This document shows positions 1 to 6,132 of a stretch of 10,808 nucleotides of DNA, one piece after another. Source of the DNA: Gammaproteobacteria bacterium (GTDB lineage Bacteria; Pseudomonadota; Gammaproteobacteria; Chromatiales; Chromatiaceae). Under the pieces are notes generated by a model. That model saw nothing but the letters and a program-made list of their open reading frames with translations, was not told the origin of the DNA and made no database searches. Both the position numbers and the translations under genes were made by a program. The stretch spans positions 1-10,808 of the forward strand of contig JAGVUH010000186.1 in NCBI GenBank assembly GCA_019136395.1, written 5' to 3'. Position 1 is the stretch's first letter. Each line of letters opens with the position of its first letter.

Positions 1-153
1 AAGGGTGGCAAAATGGTAGATAAAGCTGGCAGACATGAGTGACTCCTCGGCTGGGTTCACTCAATCATGCCGTAACTTACTATCTTATAGCTCCTTAATG
101 CGCGCTCGCCCTGCACGCCTGACCGCAGGATACCGATCGCGGGTCCTCATTTG

Positions 154-225
154 ACCAGGCGCCCACCTGACAGTAAGCGCTCGTCCTTCGGTAAGCCCCC
201 GCCAGTCAGTAGGGGCTTGCCCATC
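154..225. repeat. 18-bp degenerate tandem repeat, cluster A (4 units)
   Basis: Units start at 154, 172, 190 and 208, each exactly 18 bp. Examples are agtaagcgctcgtccttc (172) and agtaggggcttgcccatc (208). The unit at 154 is the most diverged. The shared pattern is roughly AGTAGGTGCCYGCCSRTC. Bases 190-199 and 212-221 can also pair into a 10-bp stem with one G:T wobble. The core GTAGG-GC resembles short extragenic repeats with a GTAGGAGC core found in several gammaproteobacteria; that comparison is from memory. Confidence 0.6.
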
Positions 226-238
226 ACCATTAGTTCGT

Positions 239-267
239 TTCACCAATACTATTTCTAATATTATAAC
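239..267 (+). promoter_or_regulatory. Candidate sigma70 promoter in the AT-rich stretch
   Basis: A TTCACC box at 239-244 (4 of 6 matches to TTGACA) is followed after 17 bp by TATAAC at 262-267 (5 of 6 matches to TATAAT). The surrounding bases are strongly AT-rich in an otherwise GC-rich window. If used, transcription would begin near 274. The GH17/GT2 mRNA would then carry a leader of about 415 nt that includes repeat cluster B. AT-rich sequence gives chance matches, so this is only a candidate. Confidence 0.35.
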
Positions 268-333
268 GATAAGGTATTGTTTTATATTTACTTCTGCTTG
301 CCCTATGGTAAAACAGTTTAGCGCATCGATCTA

Positions 334-405
334 CTTAGGTGCCTGGCCTTGAGTAGGTGCCCGCTCGTAAGAAGGTGCATGCCGATCAGTAGGAGCCTGC
401 TGGAA
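334..405. repeat. 18-bp degenerate tandem repeat, cluster B (4 units)
   Basis: Four contiguous 18-bp units start at 334, 352, 370 and 388. Examples are agtaggtgcccgctcgta (352), agaaggtgcatgccgatc (370) and agtaggagcctgctggaa (388). They match cluster A, and the offset between clusters (126 bp from 208 to 334) is exactly seven units. This may mean one old array with a diverged AT-rich middle, or chance. Read on the minus strand they give hexapeptides of the type APTxxx, but stop codons and the absence of a gene-like context argue against coding. Confidence 0.7.
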
Positions 406-690
406 ACGGACCCTCGCAAAGTGGAAAAAAAGGGGCATGCGGCGCTCAAGGATGCAAACAGGACTGGCAATTTTTCCCAGGGTCGGGGATATTACCCCTT
501 GACGCCGACTGGGTCTTGACCGGCGGGATTCTCGCAGTAAGCACCTCGTTCCAGCCCTCATTTACCGCTACCTGCCGCTGAGCGCGGCTATTGGCGCTGG
601 GGGTTCGTCGTGCCTTTTGGCCAGTCTCCGTCCGCGCCCACTCAGCCCCATCCTTTCCCCGTCATTGTTAACCACGGATGCAGGTGCCCA

Positions 691-3381
691 ATGAGGCCTT
701 CCAGTAACATCCTCTTCCCGCTTCTGATTGCCCTCCTGGCCGTGGTTGCCTGGGCCTTGCTCAATCAGCCCACCCAGGAGCCGATGTGGCCGGCCAAGCT
801 CCAGGGGTTCTCCTTCGCGCCCATGCGCGCCGATAGCGATCCCTCCAAGGACATCTACCCCAAGGTAGAGGAAATCGACGAGGACCTGGCCTTGCTCAAG
901 GACACCGTCCATGCGGTGCGCACCTACACGGTCAAGGACAGCTTGGCCGAGGTGCCGCAGCTGGCGCGTAAGCATCGCCTCAATGTCACGGTGGGGGCCT
1001 GGATCGGGCCGGACGCGGAGGAAAACGACAAGGAACTGGAACGCCTGTCCGAGGTGCTGGCCCAGGGCAACCGCAACGTGGTCCGGGTCATGGTCGGCAA
1101 CGAGGCCCTATTGCGTGGCGACGTGACGGTCCCGGAGATGATCGCCTACCTCGATCGCGTCCGGCGCGGCACCGCCCTGCCGGTCAGTACCGCCGAGCCA
1201 CCTTACATCTGGATGCGCCACCCCGAGCTGGCCAACCACGTCGATTTCATCACCATCCACCTGCTCCCCTACTGGGAGGAGGTGCGGATCGAGGAGGCGG
1301 TGGATCACGTCTTCAAGCGCCTGGAGGACATCCGCCAGCAATTCCCTGGCAAGCCGGTGATCATCGGCGAGGTGGGCTGGCCGAGCAATGGCCGCACCAG
1401 CGGCGGCGCCGAGGCCACCCCGGCCAACCAGATTCGCTTCCTGCGGCGCTTCCTGGCCCGGGCCGAGCAGATGGGCATCACTTATTACGTGATGGAGGCC
1501 TTCGACCAGACCTGGAAGATGGGCATCGAGGGCGCCACCGGGGCCTACTGGGGGGTCTACAACGCCGACCGCCAGCCCAAGTTCGAGTTCACCCAGCCGG
1601 TGGTGCGCATCCCCCATTGGCGTGAACTGGCGGGCCTGTCCATCCTCGGCGCCGTCCTGCTGCTGGTCTTCCTCTACCGCGACAGTTCGACCCTGTCCCA
1701 CAAGGGCAAGGGCTTTCTGGCCCTCATCGTGTACGGACTTTCCACGGCGGTGGTGTGGATCGTCTATGACTACACGCGCCAATACATGACGGTTGGCACC
1801 GCCATCACCGGCTTCCTGCTCCTGGTGGGCGGGTTGGGGGTCATCCTCTTCATCATGGCCGAGGCCCACGAATGGGCTGAGTCCCTCTGGTTGCGCAAGT
1901 GGCGGCGGCCCTTCCCCAAACGCCTGGTCAGCGACGGCGAGCTGCCCCTGGTCTCCATTCACGTCCCGGCCTACAACGAGCCACCGGAGCTGCTCAAGGA
2001 GACCCTCGACGCCCTGGCGGCCCTGGATTACCCCAACCTCGAGGTCCTGGTGATCGACAACAACACCAAGGACCCGGCGGTGTGGGAGCCGGTGGAGGCC
2101 CATTGCGCCGCCCTCGGGCCACGGTTCCGCTTCTTCCATGTCGACCCCCTGGCGGGCTTCAAGGCCGGCGCCCTGAACTATGCCCTGCGTCAGACCGACC
2201 CCGGCGCCGAGGTGGTGGCGGTCATCGACGCCGACTATGTGGTCCATCCCCTCTGGTTGCGTGATCTGGTACCGGCCTTCCAGGACCCGGAGGTGGCCAT
2301 CGCCCAGGCGCCCCAGGACTACCGCGACGCCGATCAGAACGCCTTCAAGGCCATGTGCATGGCCGAGTACCGCGGCTTTTTCCTGCTGGGCATGGTCACC
2401 CGCAACGAGCGCAACGCCATCATCCAGCATGGCACCATGACCATGATCCGCCACTCCGCCCTGCTGGAGATGGACGGCTGGGCGGAGTGGTGCATCACCG
2501 AGGACGCGGAACTGGGGCTGCGCCTGTTCGAGGCCGGCTACAAGGCCCTTTATATCCCTTACACCTACGGCCGGGGCCTGATGCCCGACAGCTTCAGCGA
2601 CTTCAAGAAGCAGCGATACCGTTGGGCCTATGGGGCGGTGCGCATCCTCGCCCATCATCGCCAGCAATTTCTCGGCACCATCAAGACCAAGCTCAACGCC
2701 GGCCAGCGTTACCACTTCTTCGCCGGCTGGCTGCCCTGGTTTGCCGACGGCTTCAACCTGCTCTTCAATCTGGCTGCCCTCTTCTGGACGGTGGCCATGG
2801 TAGTGGCGGAACTCTACGTCACCCCACCCTACATGACGGTGGCCATGATTCCGCTGGTGCTCTTTACCTTCAAGGTGACCAAGAGCTTCTTTCTCTACCG
2901 GCGACGGGTGGACGCCACGCTGCGCCAGACCTTCGCCGCCGCCCTGGCGGGGCTGGCCCTGTCCCACACCATCTCCCGCGCCATGCTGGCGGGGATGGTC
3001 TCGGACAAGCTGGGCTTCTACCGCACCCCCAAACTGGCCCAGGCCCCGGCCCTGATCCGCGCCCTGGCCGATGCCCGGGAGGAGGGCTTGTTCGTCATCG
3101 CCTTCTGGCTCGGCGCCCTGCTGGTGACCTTCCGCTACGACGCCTATCAACTGGATTTGAAGATCTGGGTGGCGGTACTTCTGGTCCAGTCGATCCCCTA
3201 TGTCGCCTCGGTGGTGGTCTCGCTAATCAGCGCCATGCAGTGGCTGCCCGCCAGCCTGGTGGGGGCCATGCTGGCCATGTCCGGCCTGCCGGAGGAAGGG
3301 GGCGAGGTTTCCCGAGGTGCGACGGTCCGGACAACAGAGACCGCCGTTCCCCGTCGGGGTACCGGTGGAGCGGCGGGGTAA
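691..3381 (+). CDS. ndvB: GH17-GT2 fusion, NdvB-like beta-glucan synthase/transglycosylase
   Basis: An 896-residue inner-membrane protein. An N-terminal signal anchor (about 6-24) leads into a periplasmic GH17 domain (about 30-310). Its acid/base Glu is E138 in VGNEA and its nucleophile is E227 in GEVGWPSNG. After three membrane helices comes a cytoplasmic GT2 domain with PAYNE (426-430), D456 in VIDNN, the DAD metal site (513-515), the TED catalytic base motif (603-605) and QRYRW (641-645). Several C-terminal helices follow. GT2 members polymerise UDP-glucose into beta-1,3-glucan. GH17 domains of Pseudomonas, Azotobacter and Bradyrhizobium homologues act as non-Leloir transglycosylases that elongate, branch or cyclise the product. 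The start at 691 has an AGGTG ribosome site just upstream and puts the anchor at the N-terminus. An in-frame GTG at 610 would add 27 unlikely residues. Function is firm at family level; cyclic product is inferred. The gene stands alone. Confidence 0.9.
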   Translation: MRPSSNILFPLLIALLAVVAWALLNQPTQEPMWPAKLQGFSFAPMRADSDPSKDIYPKVEEIDEDLALLKDTVHAVRTYTVKDSLAEVPQLARKHRLNVTVGAWIGPDAEENDKELERLSEVLAQGNRNVVRVMVGNEALLRGDVTVPEMIAYLDRVRRGTALPVSTAEPPYIWMRHPELANHVDFITIHLLPYWEEVRIEEAVDHVFKRLEDIRQQFPGKPVIIGEVGWPSNGRTSGGAEATPANQIRFLRRFLARAEQMGITYYVMEAFDQTWKMGIEGATGAYWGVYNADRQPKFEFTQPVVRIPHWRELAGLSILGAVLLLVFLYRDSSTLSHKGKGFLALIVYGLSTAVVWIVYDYTRQYMTVGTAITGFLLLVGGLGVILFIMAEAHEWAESLWLRKWRRPFPKRLVSDGELPLVSIHVPAYNEPPELLKETLDALAALDYPNLEVLVIDNNTKDPAVWEPVEAHCAALGPRFRFFHVDPLAGFKAGALNYALRQTDPGAEVVAVIDADYVVHPLWLRDLVPAFQDPEVAIAQAPQDYRDADQNAFKAMCMAEYRGFFLLGMVTRNERNAIIQHGTMTMIRHSALLEMDGWAEWCITEDAELGLRLFEAGYKALYIPYTYGRGLMPDSFSDFKKQRYRWAYGAVRILAHHRQQFLGTIKTKLNAGQRYHFFAGWLPWFADGFNLLFNLAALFWTVAMVVAELYVTPPYMTVAMIPLVLFTFKVTKSFFLYRRRVDATLRQTFAAALAGLALSHTISRAMLAGMVSDKLGFYRTPKLAQAPALIRALADAREEGLFVIAFWLGALLVTFRYDAYQLDLKIWVAVLLVQSIPYVASVVVSLISAMQWLPASLVGAMLAMSGLPEEGGEVSRGATVRTTETAVPRRGTGGAAG

Positions 3382-3410
3382 AGGCTTATCCCCGCGTCAG
3401 CCCCCGATGA

Positions 3411-3785
3411 TCAGCGTCGCTCCGGGCCGGGGATCATCTGTTGCATCATCTCCAGCGGGTTCATCTGGCGCAGGGACTCACCGCTACCGCCGAAAAGGCC
3501 CGTCACCCGCGCCATGGAGGCGCGCATCTGCTGCATGTCGGCCGCCATGCCGGGCAGGGCGCCGACCTTCTCCCGCATGTCACTCACGTCCCGAGCCAAA
3601 GAGGCCATGTCGGTCTGCATTTTGGCCATGTTGGCGGACATGGCGCTCATCTCCCCCGCCATCTGGCCCACGGCCTGGGTCATGTCGTGCATGAGTTTGA
3701 CCATGTAAAGGAAGGCCGCGCCACCGATCAGGGCGGCGGCGATCAGGATCAGGCTGGGCCGGGGTGAGGGGGCGGGGGTGGTCAT
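3411..3785 (-). CDS. Membrane-anchored methionine-rich coiled-coil protein, function unknown
   Basis: A 124-residue protein I cannot assign to a named family. Residues 11-28 form one hydrophobic helix after a short Pro/Ser N-terminus, so it is probably a single-pass membrane protein. Residues 28 to about 94 show a regular 3-4 heptad in which core positions are mostly Met: 28, 32, 35, 42, 46, 49, 53, 56, 60, 70, 84 and 91, with V39, L63, V67, V74 and L77 filling gaps. Nineteen of 124 residues are Met, unusual for GC-rich DNA. The C-terminus (about 97-124) has a Gly-rich bend and a second Met cluster. The start at 3785 is set by a strong GGAGGAA site 6 nt upstream; an in-frame ATG at 3818 would add 11 residues but lacks this spacing. 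It converges with the GH17/GT2 gene and is divergent from the RNA ligase gene. Confidence 0.75.
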   Translation of the reverse strand: MTTPAPSPRPSLILIAAALIGGAAFLYMVKLMHDMTQAVGQMAGEMSAMSANMAKMQTDMASLARDVSDMREKVGALPGMAADMQQMRASMARVTGLFGGSGESLRQMNPLEMMQQMIPGPERR

Positions 3786-3791
3786 GACGCA

Positions 3792-3798
3792 TTCCTCC
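3792..3798 (-). promoter_or_regulatory. Ribosome binding site that decides the start of the coiled-coil gene
   Basis: On the minus strand this reads GGAGGAA, separated by 6 nt from the ATG at 3785-3783. It favours that start over the upstream in-frame ATG at 3818. Confidence 0.7.
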
Positions 3799-3832
3799 GG
3801 GTCGTGTGGTCGGCTCACTGGTGGGCGAATTC

Positions 3833-3838
3833 ACTATA
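3833..3838 (-). promoter_or_regulatory. Possible -10 box for the coiled-coil gene
   Basis: The minus strand reads TATAGT here, about 48 nt upstream of the start at 3785, in a short AT-rich island (tcactatataac) within GC-rich sequence. No good -35 box is present at 16-18 bp. The same island could serve the plus strand (TATAAC at 3837-3842) for the RNA ligase gene. Direction and use are uncertain. Confidence 0.25.
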
Positions 3839-3937
3839 TAACCCGCGGGGGCGGGATGCCACCGCTGGTCCTTGTGGCACCGCCAACCCCTGCCGCCCCC
3901 TGGGGTGGCTTGGTGTATGCTGGCGGCAACCACGATT

Positions 3938-3943
3938 GGAGGT
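3938..3943 (+). promoter_or_regulatory. Ribosome binding site of the RNA ligase gene
   Basis: GGAGGT lies 12 nt before the ATG at 3956. The spacing is longer than optimal, but no start codon lies closer in frame, and the upstream in-frame starts (3872, 3917) lie before this site. Confidence 0.5.
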
Positions 3944-3955
3944 AACCAAGTCGCC

Positions 3956-5056
3956 ATGCCCCTGCCCCCGGAACCCTTTCCCGCCGCTCTCGAACGTCGC
4001 AAGGCCCGCTGGGAGACCTATGGTGAGCACCGCTATCTGCGCCTGACGGATGATTTTCGTGGCCTGCCCAAGGGCACTCTGGCGTGGGAGGAGCGGCTCA
4101 TTCCCGGTTACCCCCGCATCGGTCGCATCTTCCGCCTGGAGCAGGGCCTGGCCCAGCAGTTCGCCGGCCCCTTCTGGATGGAAGAAAAGATCGACGGCTT
4201 CAACATCCGCATCTTTCGCGCCGGCGACGAGCTGCTGGCCCTGTCCCGGGGTGGTTATGTCTGCCCCTTTGCCACCGACCGGGTGCCAGACTTCATCCCC
4301 ATGGCGTTATTCGAGTCCCACCCTGATCTGGTGCTCTGCGCCGAACTGGCGGGACCGGACAACCCTTACACCCAGGGCGGCCCCTCCTTCGTCCACGAGG
4401 ACGTGCAACTGTTCGTCTTCGACCTGATGCGCCTGGGCCAGCCCGGCTTTGTCCCTCAGGCGGAAAAGCAGGCCCTGTGCGCCACCTTCCAGCTCCCCGT
4501 CCCCCGGGTCTTTGGGCAGTATTCACCCACTGACTGGCGGGAGGTCCTGCGCCTGGTCGATGGGCTGGACGCCGGGGGCCGGGAGGGGGCGGTCTTCAAG
4601 GAGGACGCCCCCCAGGGGCATCGCACCAAGTACGTCACCGCCTGGTCCGGAGTCTACGATATCGCCGTCCGGGCGGACGATACGGTGGAACTGCCGGGGG
4701 ATTTCTTCACCGGCCGCATCCTGCGCATGGCCCTCTACCTGGACGAGGTTGGACGGGAGCGGGACGCCGGGCTGGAGCGGGAACTGGGCCGGGCCTTTCT
4801 CGAAGGGCTGGGGCGCTCGGTGGAGCGCTTCAAGCGCGAGGGCCGGGTCGCGCATGACTTCCGCTGCCGGTTTCGCCGCCGGGAGAACGCCCTGGCCTTC
4901 ATGGAGCACCTGCGCGCCATCCTCGGTCACACCCATGTCACCCAGCGCCGGCTGGAGGAGGAGGGGGGCTATTGGGTGCTGGAGTTCGAGAAGGAGGTGC
5001 CCAAGCTGACGGGCCTGCTACACCAGCTGTTTCGCGGCGTCTCGATCCTCGACTGA
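3956..5056 (+). CDS. Archaeal-type ATP-dependent RNA ligase, Pab1020/Rnl3 family
   Basis: A 366-residue protein with the full covalent nucleotidyltransferase motif set in order. Motif I is EKIDG, with K78 as the lysine that would be adenylylated. Motif III is CAELAG with E130. Motif IIIa is FVFDL (153-157). Motif IV is EGAVFK (E210-K215). Motif V is TKYV with K225. The remaining roughly 140 residues form the C-terminal region typical of this family, which was studied in Pyrococcus and Methanothermobacter as a homodimeric ligase that seals 5'-phosphate and 3'-hydroxyl RNA ends and can circularise RNA. Length fits the family. The ATG at 3956 follows GGAGGT (3938-3943) at a rather long 12-nt gap. 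In-frame ATG (3917) and GTG (3872) codons exist upstream but precede the ribosome site. It converges with the RNA ligase partner gene, a pairing known for this family. Its cellular substrate is unknown. Confidence 0.9.
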   Translation: MPLPPEPFPAALERRKARWETYGEHRYLRLTDDFRGLPKGTLAWEERLIPGYPRIGRIFRLEQGLAQQFAGPFWMEEKIDGFNIRIFRAGDELLALSRGGYVCPFATDRVPDFIPMALFESHPDLVLCAELAGPDNPYTQGGPSFVHEDVQLFVFDLMRLGQPGFVPQAEKQALCATFQLPVPRVFGQYSPTDWREVLRLVDGLDAGGREGAVFKEDAPQGHRTKYVTAWSGVYDIAVRADDTVELPGDFFTGRILRMALYLDEVGRERDAGLERELGRAFLEGLGRSVERFKREGRVAHDFRCRFRRRENALAFMEHLRAILGHTHVTQRRLEEEGGYWVLEFEKEVPKLTGLLHQLFRGVSILD

Positions 5057-5063
5057 GCCCGGC

Positions 5064-5077
5064 CCGGCCCGGGCCGG
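5064..5077. other. GC-rich palindrome between convergent genes, possible bidirectional terminator stem
   Basis: The 14-nt sequence CCGGCCCGGGCCGG is a perfect palindrome within the 40-bp gap separating the stop codons of the RNA ligase and its partner. Position between convergent genes suggests a role in ending both transcripts. There is no T-run on either side and the loop must be formed from palindrome bases, so it is not a classic Rho-independent terminator. Confidence 0.3.
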
Positions 5078-5096
5078 CCGCCCGCAACAGCCCCGC

Positions 5097-5693
5097 CTAC
5101 CCGGCGCGGGTCGCTCCCGGGTCCTCCGCCAGTTTCTCTAGAATCGCGCGAAAATTCAGGGGATGGACCACCTCGATCCCCACCTTGTCCGCCCATTTGC
5201 GTAGCCCCTCGTCGGCGCACACCAGGGTGGCATCCAGTTCGAAGGAGAGCAGCAGCACATCCACGTCCTCCTTGCTGTCGAGGATGCCCTGGCGCAGGGC
5301 CTCGCGATAGCGGCCACGCAGGCGGTTGATCAGCTTGCCCGGATCGTCCAGGGAACGGGCGGCCTCCTTGGCGGCCTCCTCGGCGATGCGCAGGCCGCGG
5401 TCGATGCGGTAACGCACCTCCTCGATCAACTCGTAGAGCAGGGTGCCGGGGATGGTGAGCTCGTGTTTGCGGGGGGAGCGCAGGCGCACCACGGCCTCGA
5501 AGTCCGCTGCCACCTCGGACAGGTCCTTGATCTTGCCCAGCTCCTCATAGACCGAGCCGGGCATGAAGAAGTCCCGCCCCGTGGCGCGCGCCAGCCGACT
5601 GAAGACACGGATCGCCTCCTGCGCATCGGCCCCAAAGCTACGGAAGACATCCGGGTTGGTGAAGAGGCTGGTGTCGAGCACGAAGCGTTTCAT
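5097..5693 (-). CDS. RNA ligase partner protein (PIN-like predicted nuclease)
   Basis: A 198-residue protein matching the family named for its constant association with Pab1020-type RNA ligases. It reads as a PIN-like fold. FVLDTS gives the first acidic residue, D7. E50/E51 lie in VYEELGKI. D143/D145 lie in [23 protein letters not shown] gives D161, followed by the usual C-terminal strand ending in VVHPLNF. Residues 88-135 form a charged helical insert rich in Arg, Glu and Ala. PIN domains are Mg-dependent ribonucleases, so a cutting or end-trimming activity paired with the ligase is the obvious inference. To my knowledge no reaction is established. The ATG at 5693 lies 11 nt after the stop of the upstream short gene, indicating co-transcription, and it converges with the ligase. 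An in-frame extension to 5945 overlaps the upstream gene and is unlikely. Confidence 0.88.
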   Translation of the reverse strand: MKRFVLDTSLFTNPDVFRSFGADAQEAIRVFSRLARATGRDFFMPGSVYEELGKIKDLSEVAADFEAVVRLRSPRKHELTIPGTLLYELIEEVRYRIDRGLRIAEEAAKEAARSLDDPGKLINRLRGRYREALRQGILDSKEDVDVLLLSFELDATLVCADEGLRKWADKVGIEVVHPLNFRAILEKLAEDPGATRAG

Positions 5694-5704
5694 GGCCCCG
5701 GCCC

Positions 5705-5917
5705 TCACTCCGCATGCCGGGGATCGGGATGGTCCTCGGGGCCAGGCGGCGGACGGTCCTGCCGTTTGCCAAAGATGACGAAGGCCAGGGGTAGGGCGAT
5801 GAGGAAGGTCGCGGCGATCTGGCCCGCAGCCAGCAGAAAGAGGATGGCGAGAAAACCCACCAGCGTGAGGGCGTGGCGGAGCAGGGAGCCGTGGTGGGAG
5901 GTCATCTTGGCGGTCAT
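5705..5917 (-). CDS. Small membrane protein, function unknown
   Basis: A 70-residue protein that I do not recognise. Hydrophobic residues 12-31 and 34-50 form either two short transmembrane helices or one hairpin. The tail (51-70) is hydrophilic and rich in Pro, Asp and His. Two ATG starts are possible, 5917 and 5905 (66 residues). Neither has a clear ribosome site, and the in-frame sequence further upstream (to 6088) looks non-coding and crosses a terminator hairpin. The main support is the clean hydrophobic pattern and the 11-nt gap to the RNA ligase partner gene, which places both on one transcript. A functional tie to RNA repair is only a suggestion from position. Confidence 0.55.
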   Translation of the reverse strand: MTAKMTSHHGSLLRHALTLVGFLAILFLLAAGQIAATFLIALPLAFVIFGKRQDRPPPGPEDHPDPRHAE

Positions 5918-6132
5918 CTTTGCCAGGGCGGCGCGCTGGAGGCACGGGGCATTAGCGGCAGGGGAGTGGTAAGCGGGGGCCGAGGTTGGTGGAGAAAGGA
6001 CGGCCAGGGGGTCAGTCCCTGGCCGTTGGGGGCGAAGAAAGCATTCATTTTCAGGTTCCCGATTCGCGCCCTGGGGGCTGCCCCACATCGGGATCTATTT
6101 GCAGCAGCGGCTCTGATCGCCTGGGAGCAGTG
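5918..6132. other. Gap between the EF-G2 gene and the small membrane protein gene
   Basis: It holds the terminator hairpin at 6001-6025 and a second inverted repeat (7 bp, 6057-6063 with 6087-6093, around an inner GGGG/CCCC stem). Because a terminator precedes them, the small membrane protein and PIN genes need their own promoter in 5918-6000. I see no good -35/-10 pair there. Confidence 0.5.
6001..6025 (-). terminator. Probable Rho-independent terminator after the EF-G2 gene
   Basis: A perfect 9-bp stem, CGGCCAGGG (6001-6009) with CCCTGGCCG (6017-6025), encloses a 7-nt loop. On the minus strand the stem is followed by TCCTTTCTCC, a pyrimidine-rich but not pure T tract. It lies about 110 nt downstream of the EF-G2 stop at 6133, in the right orientation to end that transcript. 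Confidence 0.6.

Larger units (their letters stand above)
1..690. other. Left intergenic region without a convincing gene
   Basis: No open frame here looks like a real gene. What it holds: a weak 7-bp inverted repeat (36-42 with 57-63); two clusters of an 18-bp degenerate repeat (154-225 and 334-405); an AT-rich stretch at about 230-320 with a promoter candidate; and GC-rich leader sequence before the GH17/GT2 gene. A frame open from base 1 ends in TGA at 40-42, just before the weak hairpin. It could be the last 13 codons of a gene to the left, but 42 bases cannot show this. Two short mutually exclusive hairpins lie at 574-588 and 581-598. I recognise no known riboswitch or RNA gene. Confidence 0.6.

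Noticed and set aside
154..405. CRISPR array
   Set aside because: Units are 18 bp, contiguous and degenerate, with no unique spacers and no cas genes nearby.
331..561. 76-residue minus-strand frame containing hexapeptide repeats (APTxxx)
   Set aside because: The peptide repeat is a by-product of the 18-bp DNA repeat. The rest is Arg/Ser-rich with no ribosome site or hydrophobic core.
610..690. Upstream GTG start for the GH17/GT2 protein
   Set aside because: It would place 27 polar, Pro-rich residues with two Cys before the signal anchor, and it has no clear ribosome site. The ATG at 691 has AGGTG upstream and starts right at the anchor. It cannot be fully excluded.
568..975. 135-residue minus-strand frame overlapping the start of the GH17/GT2 gene
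   Set aside because: Most of it is antisense to the GH17 coding sequence and composition is shadow-like.
1108..3150. 680-residue open frame antisense to the GH17/GT2 gene
   Set aside because: It lies opposite a gene with clear catalytic motifs. Its Gly/Ala/His/Gln/Val-rich composition is the usual mirror of GC-rich codons, with no domain-like segments.
3406..3438. Inverted repeat GATGATC/GATCATC at the end of the coiled-coil gene as a terminator
   Set aside because: Only 7 bp with a 19-nt loop, lying inside coding sequence, with no T-run.
3411..5945. Classical toxin-antitoxin reading of the PIN protein (VapC)
   Set aside because: The protein is longer than VapC toxins, has an extra charged helical insert, matches the RNA ligase partner family, and no DNA-binding antitoxin gene is adjacent.
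5914..6048. 44-codon minus-strand frame whose TGA overlaps the ATG of the small membrane gene
   Set aside because: The start-stop overlap is suggestive, but the frame runs through the terminator hairpin, is Pro-rich without structure and has no good ribosome site.
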